Below are positions 12,733 to 20,500 of a DNA stretch of 64,000 bases, piece after piece. The number at the start of each line of letters is the position of its first letter. The first letter of the stretch is position 1. A program made the position numbers and the translations under genes. Where the stretch lies: contig JASAND010016667.1 in the NCBI GenBank assembly GCA_030248195.1, positions 1-64,000 of the forward strand, read 5' to 3'. The notes under the pieces are model-generated. The model made no database searches. It was not told where the DNA came from and worked only from the letters and a program-made list of their open reading frames with translations. This DNA comes from Trissonchulus latispiculum (taxonomy: Eukaryota; Nematoda; Enoplea; Enoplida; Ironidae).

Positions 12733-12789
12733 AACCGTTTCGACCCCTGCCAGGAGGTCTCATCAGACGGCTAGGCTACCGTTACGGTT
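12733..12789 (-). ncRNA. Hammerhead ribozyme 1 (type III-like)
   Basis: Read on -, the conserved core CTGATGA (12760-12766) and GAAA (12738-12741) are both intact. Stem III pairs AACCG (12785-12789) with CGGTT (12733-12737). The next base pair is U-A and the cleavage triplet is GUA, with the cut after position 12783. Stem I pairs ACGG with CCGT around an 8-nt loop. Stem II has six pairs closed by a 6-nt loop. Stems I and II are closed and stem III is open, so it is type III in form. It lies about 150 nt after the stop of the 155-residue ORF and 17 nt after an AATAAA (12800-12805). Confidence 0.85.
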
Positions 12790-12938
12790 TTTGTATTCTT
12801 TTATTGAATATATACATTTAAATACAGTTACATGCAGCACAGTTATTTTTTATATTTTATAATGTCTAACTGCTGATATCATCTGTATTAATATCATACC
12901 ACACATATAAATGTTTATATTAAGCAAAACACAACTAA

Positions 12939-13406
12939 TCAAATATCAGGTAAGTCAGCAACTTCCCAATCAGAATCGCTACGCATAGATATAGCATTTC
13001 CATGCTTGATGAGGGAGGAATTTGTACGAATAAGAGTGGATAAAAGACATCCAGCCTCCTTTTGTAAAACAGTTGAAGATATATGACTTCCATGACAATG
13101 ACCTAACATCCGTTTCAGTTCATACAACATCTTATCAAACGACAAGCGTTGCACAGGTAATTCACAATATCCTGCAAATCCATTTTCACACAAAGTCGTA
13201 GAACTGGGATAATCAAATTCCCACAAACTTATCAAATGGTTTCCTTCCATAATAGCGAACGTTGGAGTCCCAAAGGAATCAGCATAAGAAAAGTCAGTCA
13301 TAGCAGCATCTTCTAGTGCAGCTTCTTTTGTTAAAAATTCTGATTCGCTCGTTGTGATTACACTGACTTCACGCCAATTCACTCCAAACCAACACCACCA
13401 AAACAT
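12939..13406 (-). CDS. Unknown 155-residue protein of the virus-like element
   Basis: I do not recognise this protein. It is rich in Ser, Glu and Leu, and its first 12 residues are aromatic and hydrophobic (WW-CW-F-W), so translation may really start at an internal Met (about residue 36 or 53). A mid-part with the sequence SFDKMLYELKRMLGHCHG could be helical. It has its own apparent transcription unit: the preceding gene ends in a hammerhead ribozyme at 13534-13598, about 130 bp of AT-rich spacer follows, and its own 3' region carries AATAAA and a second hammerhead. That shared arrangement is the best evidence that it is a genuine gene of the element. Confidence 0.55.
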   Translation of the reverse strand: MFWWCWFGVNWREVSVITTSESEFLTKEAALEDAAMTDFSYADSFGTPTFAIMEGNHLISLWEFDYPSSTTLCENGFAGYCELPVQRLSFDKMLYELKRMLGHCHGSHISSTVLQKEAGCLLSTLIRTNSSLIKHGNAISMRSDSDWEVADLPDI

Positions 13407-13533
13407 TCTAACCGACCGCTCTCAAACAGGAAAATAACGCAAATGAGGATATTCTTTGGTTTCTGCTAATATATACTATATGGCATTACCAGAACGGAGG
13501 CATTGGTTGCTATGATTTGCTATAATGGCTGCT

Positions 13534-13598
13534 AAAACCCGTTTCGACCCCTGCCAGAAGGTCTCATCAGACGACTTAGGGCAACCGTTACGGTTTTT
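13534..13598 (-). ncRNA. Hammerhead ribozyme 2 (type III-like)
   Basis: The core CTGATGA is at 13564-13570 and GAAA at 13542-13545 on -. Stem II (13546-13563) keeps six pairs although one base differs from copy 1 (C-G becomes U-G). Stem I keeps four pairs with a G-C to G-U change. Stem III pairs CCG with CGG and continues as A-U pairs past one bulged G. The cleavage triplet is GUA, with the cut after 13589. The stop codon of the TBP-like gene overlaps an AATAAA (13609-13614), so the cut lies 20 nt past that signal. The compensatory-type changes between copies argue for selection on structure. Confidence 0.85.
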
Positions 13599-13609
13599 TG
13601 TCTTATTCT

Positions 13610-14176
13610 TTATTTTTTAAAAGCATCACATAATATGCATACATTACTAGCTAGATTACATGCACTAATTTCACTACATAAACCAATTACAAAAAACTTC
13701 CCATTATGAAACAGTCTTATAGTTCCCCCATCTTGTTTCCATAGGATACCACTGTAGATTTCTAGTTCATAGCAGACATCATGCTTCATCCTCAAATAAC
13801 TGTAGAGCGCTGATAGGTCTACATCATACCCAAGGTGATGGGATACAACAACATTTCGGGTTGTTTGATGATTAACAGCTAAACCAAACTTTCTTGCCAT
13901 TACTTGTCCAGCTTGGAGTCCTCCATCTACTGTTTTTGCTCCCATGCACATAAAACTACCAGTCGAGAAAACCAGAAATGTACATGAGTTGATGGTAATT
14001 ACGGCTCCGCTAAATCTCTTCGGATTATATACCACATCAGGCAACTCCTTGAGATTAACTCTTGAACTGAGCTTTCCTTTCTGGACTATATTGACAACTT
14101 TCATATCTGCACTTGCAATGTTGAGATGTAGGAGAGCACTTCCAGAACCGCAGGTTGTCAACAAAACACTTGACAA
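13610..14176 (-). CDS. TATA-binding-protein-like protein
   Basis: Two TBP-type repeats are visible. Repeat 1 has VVNIVQ (27-32), YNPKRFSGAVITI (50-62), LVFSTG (68-73) and MGAKT (78-82). These match the NPKRF, FSSGK and GAK signatures of eukaryotic TBP, and both DNA-intercalating Phe positions (55 and 70) are kept. Repeat 2 is more diverged: CYELEIYSGILWK (135-147) with Tyr141 at the Phe position, and LFHNGKFFVIG (155-165) with Phe156. TBP binds the minor groove of TATA boxes and nucleates transcription. The first 24 residues overlap the protease ORF, and Met25 (codon at 14102-14104) fits the usual TBP core start better. It is the last gene before hammerhead 2. The probable role is to direct transcription of the element's own genes (inference). 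Confidence 0.8.
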   Translation of the reverse strand: MSSVLLTTCGSGSALLHLNIASADMKVVNIVQKGKLSSRVNLKELPDVVYNPKRFSGAVITINSCTFLVFSTGSFMCMGAKTVDGGLQAGQVMARKFGLAVNHQTTRNVVVSHHLGYDVDLSALYSYLRMKHDVCYELEIYSGILWKQDGGTIRLFHNGKFFVIGLCSEISACNLASNVCILCDAFKK

Positions 14177-14570
14177 CTGAATCGTTGTTATCTCCTCTCT
14201 TCCTTAAATAGTCTACGATCCCATCAAAGCTCCATCCCCGCACCCTTTTATGTAAAAAATATATACAGTACTCACCACATACAACTGTATCAAAATCTTG
14301 TAGACAATAGTAATTATATTTATCAATTTTATATTTTTCTTTACATTCTTCGATAGGATCCAATCCATAACTGTCAAAGTACTCCACGTATTGATCAAAG
14401 AACATCGCAATCCAATGTTCTCCGGGAGCTGTGGAAGGATCCGTGTTTAGGACAAAGCAAGCAGGCCTCTTAATTACATCTGGTAGTTTGTCACAAGCGA
14501 AAACGCCCAGAAACCATCGGCAACCCAAAATGTCCCTCTTCAGAGTTTCTGTTATTTCCAAAGTATTCAT
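14055..14570 (-). CDS. Adenain-like maturation protease (C5-type cysteine protease)
   Basis: At 171 residues it is close to adenovirus and Polinton proteases. Catalytic elements are in the expected order: His52 in GEHWIA, Asp66 in YFDSYG, Gln91 in CLQDF and Cys98 in VVCGEYC. Such enzymes process capsid and core precursors during virion assembly. The start codon overlaps the stop of the capsid gene (ATGA, 14567-14570), as in compact viral gene sets. The C-terminal 40 residues are Cys/Lys-rich and overlap the start of the TBP-like ORF in another frame, so the true C-terminus may have been altered. Confidence 0.85.
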   Translation of the reverse strand: MNTLEITETLKRDILGCRWFLGVFACDKLPDVIKRPACFVLNTDPSTAPGEHWIAMFFDQYVEYFDSYGLDPIEECKEKYKIDKYNYYCLQDFDTVVCGEYCIYFLHKRVRGWSFDGIVDYLRKRGDNNDSVVKCFVDNLRFWKCSPTSQHCKCRYESCQYSPERKAQFKS

Positions 14571-15901
14571 GTTGAGTAGTCATAAAATGGGCTCCTGTTG
14601 TGATCAATAGATATAAGATTATCAAATTCACCATATATAATGACTTCCACACCCTGAGCGTGATCCGTGAGTGGTTCCTTCAACTGTATATAGAGTGATA
14701 GGTCACCTTCTTTAATTAATTCCATTGCACTTCCATCCACGCTGTCAGCGGTTAAATCAAAAACAAAGATAGTGTATCCTTTACTGTAGTCTGTATAGGT
14801 GATATCAATTCCCCTGTCAGTCTTTGCCATATTGATTCCTTCGAACAGGTACATATAGGGAATTGTATAGTTAAAGCCTTCCCAGTCCATTTTCATGGGA
14901 TGCTTTGGAACGTACTCATCACCGCACTTCAGAGATAGTTCACTAATCTTGCATGTTTCAAATTTGAATGGGTTTTTTGTGAATGAGCCATTGAACGCTT
15001 CTGAGTCTATCATTGCCATGATCACACGCCTAGGTAACTGTCCAGCAAAAATAGAATTTTCAACCACTGTTTGTGATTTGGGAGCAATATGTCGCGTAAC
15101 CATCTTTATGCGGCGCACTGGATATTTAGCTGTATTGTTGCTATGAAGAACCTTTTCAATAGCTAAGCTGAGAGACTCTTGGGGTTTTACCTTCCAAACA
15201 TACCAGCGTAAATCTTCTACTTTGATTTTATATTCAGTGCCATCACTTATTAAGGCAAACTTGTCAGCATTCCTATGTAGTTCTATTATCAGTTCAGTAT
15301 CGCTCAGCATGTATCTGTCTTGTTTGAAGAGGTCCACGTGTAACGGAGCCAGCAATTCAACTCCATTGTTGGTCATGAAAGGCTTTCCTCTCCATTTCAG
15401 TGAACCTGAGCTCAAGTCTTCAAAATTTGTATCCTTATAAAACATAGCCATCTGTTGGTGGTTAGTTTTTGAAGCCCATCCATAGTTTAGCAGCACTTCC
15501 AGATAGGATTTGTAGGCATATAGTGGTCCACTGTTTTCAATTTCTTTATCACTGAGCTTAACAATTACTCGCTCAAATAAAGTAGAACCAAGTAGGTTGA
15601 TTGGAGCAACAACAGGCTTGCTGGTGTCCACGGTTCCCCCTGTTGCTGTTGGATATGCTAGATCCTTCCCATCCTTGGTTACAATCTTCAGTTTCAAGTA
15701 CAGGTAGTTTTTATTTAAATCCAACATGAATGAATCTTTAGCTATATGTAGTCTATATGGCCCATTGTCAGTTACAGGATTTTGAGGATAGTACTCTGCC
15801 CAGTAGCCCTTCTCTACAGCTACCTGTGTAGGAGGTAGGGAGAATAGGTCCAGTTCACTTTTAAAACCAGGAAAGGATTGTGCATCCAGCTGTTTAGCCA
15901 T
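14567..15901 (-). CDS. Major capsid protein candidate of a Polinton-like element
   Basis: This 444-residue intact ORF resembles the family often annotated in animal genomes as F54H12.2-like, which recurs beside adenain-like proteases and integrases. It is rich in beta-prone segments, without a signal peptide or membrane segment. The C-terminal part (VEVIIYGEFDNLISID) is typical of that family. Size and position (core protein, capsid, protease) match a double jelly-roll hexon-type capsid, but that fold is inferred, not seen. It begins 11 bp after the core-protein stop and overlaps the protease start by 4 bp. No frameshift or stop interrupts it, suggesting recent or still selected coding. Confidence 0.75.
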   Translation of the reverse strand: MAKQLDAQSFPGFKSELDLFSLPPTQVAVEKGYWAEYYPQNPVTDNGPYRLHIAKDSFMLDLNKNYLYLKLKIVTKDGKDLAYPTATGGTVDTSKPVVAPINLLGSTLFERVIVKLSDKEIENSGPLYAYKSYLEVLLNYGWASKTNHQQMAMFYKDTNFEDLSSGSLKWRGKPFMTNNGVELLAPLHVDLFKQDRYMLSDTELIIELHRNADKFALISDGTEYKIKVEDLRWYVWKVKPQESLSLAIEKVLHSNNTAKYPVRRIKMVTRHIAPKSQTVVENSIFAGQLPRRVIMAMIDSEAFNGSFTKNPFKFETCKISELSLKCGDEYVPKHPMKMDWEGFNYTIPYMYLFEGINMAKTDRGIDITYTDYSKGYTIFVFDLTADSVDGSAMELIKEGDLSLYIQLKEPLTDHAQGVEVIIYGEFDNLISIDHNRSPFYDYST

Positions 15902-15912
15902 GACTGAATACG

Positions 15913-16314
15913 TCAGGTTTTATTAACTTTCTTCTCTTTCTTAGCCTTTTTATGTTTTTTTGAGCGCGGTCTAAACCCAATTCCTTCACCTTCCTGTTGC
16001 AGCTCTTCTCCAACAGTTGTCATTACCCTACCAATAGCTTGCCTTCCGCGTTTCTTTAGTGAACTTTTTACATCCTTTCCTTCATTAAGATAGTCTCTTG
16101 CAACCTCACTGCCTGTTCGTAAAGCCTCCTTCCCTACATGAACTCCAACCTTTCGAACTGTCGGCCAGATTGCCCGAAATAGCCCTCTGAATAGGCTACC
16201 GATTCCTTCTCCCCGTTGATAAGGAACTCCAGAATATGTAGGTAGGGCACCTCCTGTTTGAAGTAAGGCGTCTTCCCACGTCTTGATACTTTCTGGATAA
16301 TATATAGTTCTCAT
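15913..16314 (-). CDS. Basic core protein (adenovirus pX/pVI-like region)
   Basis: 133 residues. A Gly-rich start (residues 35-43, RGEGIGSLFRGL) and a segment AIWPTVRKVGVHVGKEALRTG recall the membrane-active or core peptides of adenovirus-like elements. The C-terminus is very basic (RSKKHKKAKKEKKVNK), fit for DNA binding or nuclear import. GEGIGSL and GEGIGF resemble the Gly-type sites cut by adenain proteases (inference). The start overlaps the stop of the penton-like gene (ATGA, 16311-16314). It probably condenses packaged DNA. Confidence 0.65.
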   Translation of the reverse strand: MRTIYYPESIKTWEDALLQTGGALPTYSGVPYQRGEGIGSLFRGLFRAIWPTVRKVGVHVGKEALRTGSEVARDYLNEGKDVKSSLKKRGRQAIGRVMTTVGEELQQEGEGIGFRPRSKKHKKAKKEKKVNKT

Positions 16315-17147
16315 TGTCGTAGCTTTCTAAAGTGTAGTTTGACAAACACCTTTCCAAAAGCAAACTTAACAGGTTGACCACTGTCATTGTTTATATTGAT
16401 TTCAATGCTATTAAATTCCTTTTTCAACACAGGCACATAATGTGGGTTATGATATAGCTTGCTAACGCTATCACCGTGTTGTCCTTCTACATTAACCACT
16501 CTGATTAGTGGAGCTAAAGCATTTCCCACTATCTGCGGTGCTACAACATCACAGTAAATATACAATGAGTAGAATCCACCCCTCATATCAGGCTCATAGT
16601 CAGCCACAAACTCCAACAAGTTGTAGGCAGTCGTGCTGTCAGGTGCAATTTGTTTACCTTCCAAAGAGATAATTTTATTTACAAACCTCGTAGTTCTTTT
16701 CGAACTATATCCCAGAATTTCGTTCAAGTCGTCGCTTAGTTTTAACTGATAGGCAGCTCCTACCATGTTCACAGGTACAGTATACAATACTTTGTGTCTA
16801 TAACTGTTAAATCTAAATTCTATTGGTATAGCTTCTCCAGTAACAGGGTGAGACATCTGAAGTAGAGTAAAGTTAATTGCTTGACACAGATCATCAGCAG
16901 TTTCATAATGTCTTTTTGGTAGTTGTTTGAGTATTGGACGTTGGTTGGGATAGTTGATAGAAATTGTACTGTCTTTGCTAATAAAGTTACCCCATGTTAC
17001 AGGGTACAGCATTTCAACTAGTGCCACTTCCCAATCTCCATCTAAGTCTATGCGATGAGGCAGTCTTACTCTGTAATGAGCTAGACTATTACTCTCAAAA
17101 TCTCCAGTGTTACTAGGCAGTTGCAGATAAAAATCCATCTTCCTCAC
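16311..17147 (-). CDS. Penton-like minor capsid protein
   Basis: 278 residues. The N-terminus (MDFYLQLPSNTG, LPHRIDLDGDWEVALVEMLYP) is the recurring hallmark of a protein family found next to the core and capsid genes in Polinton/adintovirus-type elements. Penton or minor capsid is the usual interpretation, from position and beta-rich composition. The start codon lies inside the 3' end of the integrase ORF (35-bp overlap). The ORF is intact. The jelly-roll fold itself is not visible from sequence. Confidence 0.65.
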   Translation of the reverse strand: MRKMDFYLQLPSNTGDFESNSLAHYRVRLPHRIDLDGDWEVALVEMLYPVTWGNFISKDSTISINYPNQRPILKQLPKRHYETADDLCQAINFTLLQMSHPVTGEAIPIEFRFNSYRHKVLYTVPVNMVGAAYQLKLSDDLNEILGYSSKRTTRFVNKIISLEGKQIAPDSTTAYNLLEFVADYEPDMRGGFYSLYIYCDVVAPQIVGNALAPLIRVVNVEGQHGDSVSKLYHNPHYVPVLKKEFNSIEININNDSGQPVKFAFGKVFVKLHFRKLRQ

Positions 17148-17720
17148 TGATCCAACTGTTAAACTTTTCTGGATATCCTAACCATTTGACGTAGTATTTT
17201 TTCATCCCGCTACGTTTTCTAGTTTTTATTACTTTCTCCACCCAATAGCTATCTGGTTCCTTGACAGCTTGTAGCTCCTGTTCATAAAATCTTCCTTGAA
17301 TGTCTTCTCCTTGCAAGTCAATCAAATGATACATAGCTGGTGACAGGTTCGAGCTGATTTTCACAATTTTGAATAATTCTTCTGACCAGTTTGGAAGATA
17401 TCCCTTTTCAAATAAACCTTTAGACTTGCTTATTCTAACTATGTCATCTATTTTGAGCTTTACCTTCTGTATTGACTTTTTGCTATACAAATTATGATAG
17501 ACCACATGGGTGTTAACAGGATCAGATGCTTCCAGCGGAGTCATTCGGATGCTTGAATGCTTTGTATTGTTATATGCTTCCACTAACTGTGGCAATACTT
17601 CTAGATACCGATAGCTTCTGGTTGTAGTAAAATGTCTCCACAACTTAGTCTTTATTGTGCGATTAAATCTTTCGACAATGCTACATTTGATATCAGGATT
17701 ATCACACGTATAGTTTGTGT
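17113..17720 (-). pseudogene. Polinton-type integrase, C-terminal part with chromodomain
   Basis: The open frame from 17643 begins inside the integrase. In the same frame upstream, to about 17720, one still reads NPDIKCSIVERFNRTIK, the conserved end of the DDE core. AYNNTKHSSIRMTPLEAS, an SH3-like barrel region (VKLKIDDIVRISKSKG) and a C-terminal chromodomain (YWVEKVIKTRKRSG, YYVKWLGYPEKFNSW) follow. The catalytic D,D residues are missing because the N-terminal half is replaced by a Ty3-type reverse transcriptase in another frame. Chromodomains guide integration to modified histone tails. Unusually for a broken gene, everything downstream is intact. Confidence 0.75.
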
Positions 17721-18740
17721 CAAGGTAGCTCCCAGGCCGTATGCCGAGGCGTCTGTTGTAATGGTTGTTGGTGCTTGAGGATCAAAGTAACTCAAGACTG
17801 GAGAATTTCTGATGTTTTCTTTTAGCTTCTCAAATGCTGTCTGTTCTGTTTCAGTCCACTGGAATTTAGATTCTTTTCTGGTTAAGGCTCGTAGTGGTTC
17901 GCTAGTTTTGGCAAAATCAGGAACAAATTTTAGATAGTAGGCGCTGAGACCTAGAAAGGACCTGACTGTTTGAATATCAGTTGGAACCGGTGCTTCCAGA
18001 ACTGCACGAAGATTCTTTGAATTGGGTTTGATTCCTTCTTCAGATAGTGTGTGTCCTAAAGCTTCAATTTCCTTGACACATAAGACAACTTTATCAAGTT
18101 CTAATCTGACATTTCTATCTTCTAATCGTTTTAGCGTAGCAAGCAGATTTTCATCATGTTCTTCTTTAGTTGAACCAGCTATCAATATGTCATCTTGATA
18201 CACTACCGTTTTCGGGATGTCTGCCAAAATAATCTACATCATTCTTTGAAATGCGGCTGCTGAATTTTTCATACCCATTGGTAATCTCTTGTATTGATAG
18301 ACACCTGTTTCGGTGATGAAGGCAGTGAGTGATCTACTCGCCTCTTCTAATTCCATTTGGAAATACGCTTTTCGTAAATCCAATTTAGAGAAAAATTTAC
18401 CATTTCTAAGCTTATCAAACATTTCTTCGGATGTAGGCAAAGGAAACTTGTCGGGAATAATGTTCTTGTTTAGTTCTCGTAGGTCACAACATATTCGTAC
18501 TTTGCCATTTGGTTTCAAAACTGCCACTAAGGGATGGACCCATTCCGACGTTTCTGTTTTCTCTATGATGTCGTCTTTTTCAAGCTGTGCCAATTCTTGG
18601 ATAACCTTATTTTTCAAAGCATATGGGATGCGACGTAGTTTTTGTATGACGGGTTGTGAGTTTTCCTTAATCTTTATTCGATGTTTAAATCCTGTTATCT
18701 TTCCAAGATCAGACTGCACATGTGGTTCTTTATCATAAAA
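17721..18740 (-). pseudogene. Ty3/gypsy-type reverse transcriptase fragment with premature stop
   Basis: The frame from 18719 shows RT hallmarks: a primer-grip approach (LRRIPYALKNKV), CCDLRELNKNI, FSKLDLRKAYFQ, LPMGMKNSAAAFQ and, after the interruption, the catalytic YQDD, then LGLSAYYLKFVPDFA and the start of RNase H (TTDASAYGLGATL). A single in-frame TAG near 18231 separates FQRMM from the YQDD half. No protease or gag lies upstream of 18740, and the downstream end changes abruptly into the integrase of a different element class at about 17720. It is a dead fragment of an LTR retrotransposon. Confidence 0.85.
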
Positions 18741-20500
18741 TCTTTATCATTTTTTACCACTTTAGCTTTATTTTTTAAATTTTTGCAACTAAAAGTAAAA
18801 ACACCTGTAGGCAGTAGTTCTGGGGTCACTTATATTTTCTCCCGGCTCTCGTGGGGCGCTGTGGTTACGACCCTAATCCCCGGATTTGGATCCTGGGGAT
18901 GGTGGAGAATAACATGGAGCGCTTACACAAAGATTCCGTAGTTCTTTAGCCATTTTTCGTTGATAGGGCACTGGCAGCGGTCTTTATCCTGGGATTAGGA
19001 TTCCTGGAGTTTGGACTTCTGTCCGTTTCCATCCTTAAATTCATAGGTAGGGCTAGCCTGTGCGTGAGCTGGTAGTAGATATGTCATGCATTTGTGGTTC
19101 TGGTTTTTGTAGTTGTGATAATTGTGCTGATGTTCGTGTGTGTTGTCTTGTTATCTTTAGTATTGATGTGCTGTTGTGTGTGTTGTTGCTGACAATAAAC
19201 ATGCATTTATTATTGTATGTATGTGTCCCACCCATCCCCCCCAGTGAGCCTATGCTCCTTACTTGGTTTTTCGGTGAGCGCCAGGGTGGTTTCTTGGATT
19301 GGTGGGAAACCGGAGGTTCCGGCTGTCGGTGATGTTGTGCTGGTCTTGGCATTTTTGGGCATGGTTTCTGTGGTTCTGGTCCCTGGGTGCAATCTAGCTC
19401 TTCGGAGGGCTCTAGCCCTATGGGGGGCGGCCCCCAGGGGGCACTGGTGGGACACTGGCGGCCTTCAATGGTTCTGTACCGCTGATTCGGTTGAGTATTG
19501 TTGGACAGCTCGGTGAAGGTTCTTAGAACTTTAGTTGATGGTTCTGGGTGGTACCTGGCTCTCTGCCATGTTGGGATTGTTTGTGGTTGATGGTAGTGGT
19601 GATGTTAGGTGGGCTGTAGCGCTGTGGACGCGTTTGTTTGTGTCCTGCAGATTCCTCTCATTGGTGCTAGGCTCGCTACTTTTGTCCCTTGTTCCCAGTT
19701 TCTTTGGCGTGGTTGCGTTTGTATTTTCAGTATGGTGGGGAAGTGTTTGTAGTTTAGGGGTATGCGTGGGGTGGGGGAGCCATGGGGGGAACTTTTCTTC
19801 AAATTTTGATAAAATCTCTGCCTTTTCTTATCTTTTCTCGGATGCCGGAGGTTTCGGATTTTCTTTGAATAGGGTGCCCGCTACCTTGGCTAGGCCGTTG
19901 TACTGTTTTTTGTGTTTTTTTTCTTTTGTTCTACTAGCAGCTATAACTATGTTGTATTTTACTCATTCCAGTTGTTTCGGGTTCTTAAGTTTTGGTGTGT
20001 GTTTCACTCAATTTTTTCTATCATAAAATATAACGCAATACTTTTCCCTTTTTAAAATCCTTGCCATCTTGTTATGCTGCCATCCTTCGCCATGATTATG
20101 ATTCGGTGGTGCTTTATTTGATGTGCTTTATCACTTTATGCTTTATTATATGAATCTACCTTTTGTATGGCATTGTTCGGTTACTATGTACAGTAGTTAG
20201 AAATTGATACTTCTCTTTCGCCTGAGGTTTGGGGAAATTTTTGTCTTTGATTATAGTTCTCGCCCTTGTATATATGTGTCTGGTGCCGCGTTGCGGGTAT
20301 GTTTGTTGTTTATGCCTATTGTCATTTGTCTTGTTTGCCTTTGTTGTTGTCTGTATTTTCTTTCTTTATCGGGGCAGGCGCCGGTAGTGGGCCCGTCTAG
20401 TGTGTATTGTGGCGCCTTGCCCCATTGCCAGCCTCTGGAGAGGTTCTCCAGCGTAGTTTTACCAAACTAGTACCTACGATGCGTTGCTTAACCTAAATTT
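18741..20500. other. Unassigned GC-richer region
   Basis: GC is visibly higher than in the flanks, especially 18830-19800. Overlapping frames exist on both strands (19535-20026 on +, hydrophobic; 19053-19455 on -, Pro/Thr-rich), but none has a recognisable domain. On - a Met-start stretch (MPKNAKTSTTSPTAGTSGF) runs into a possible splice donor, GTAAGG, near 19260. It may be a first exon, the gag side of a retroelement or old mobile DNA. I cannot decide. Confidence 0.3.

Noticed and set aside
19535..20026. 163-residue hydrophobic frame as a membrane protein gene
   Set aside because: No family resemblance, low-complexity Val/Leu/Ser/Trp composition, and overlapping frames on the other strand. 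Left as unassigned.
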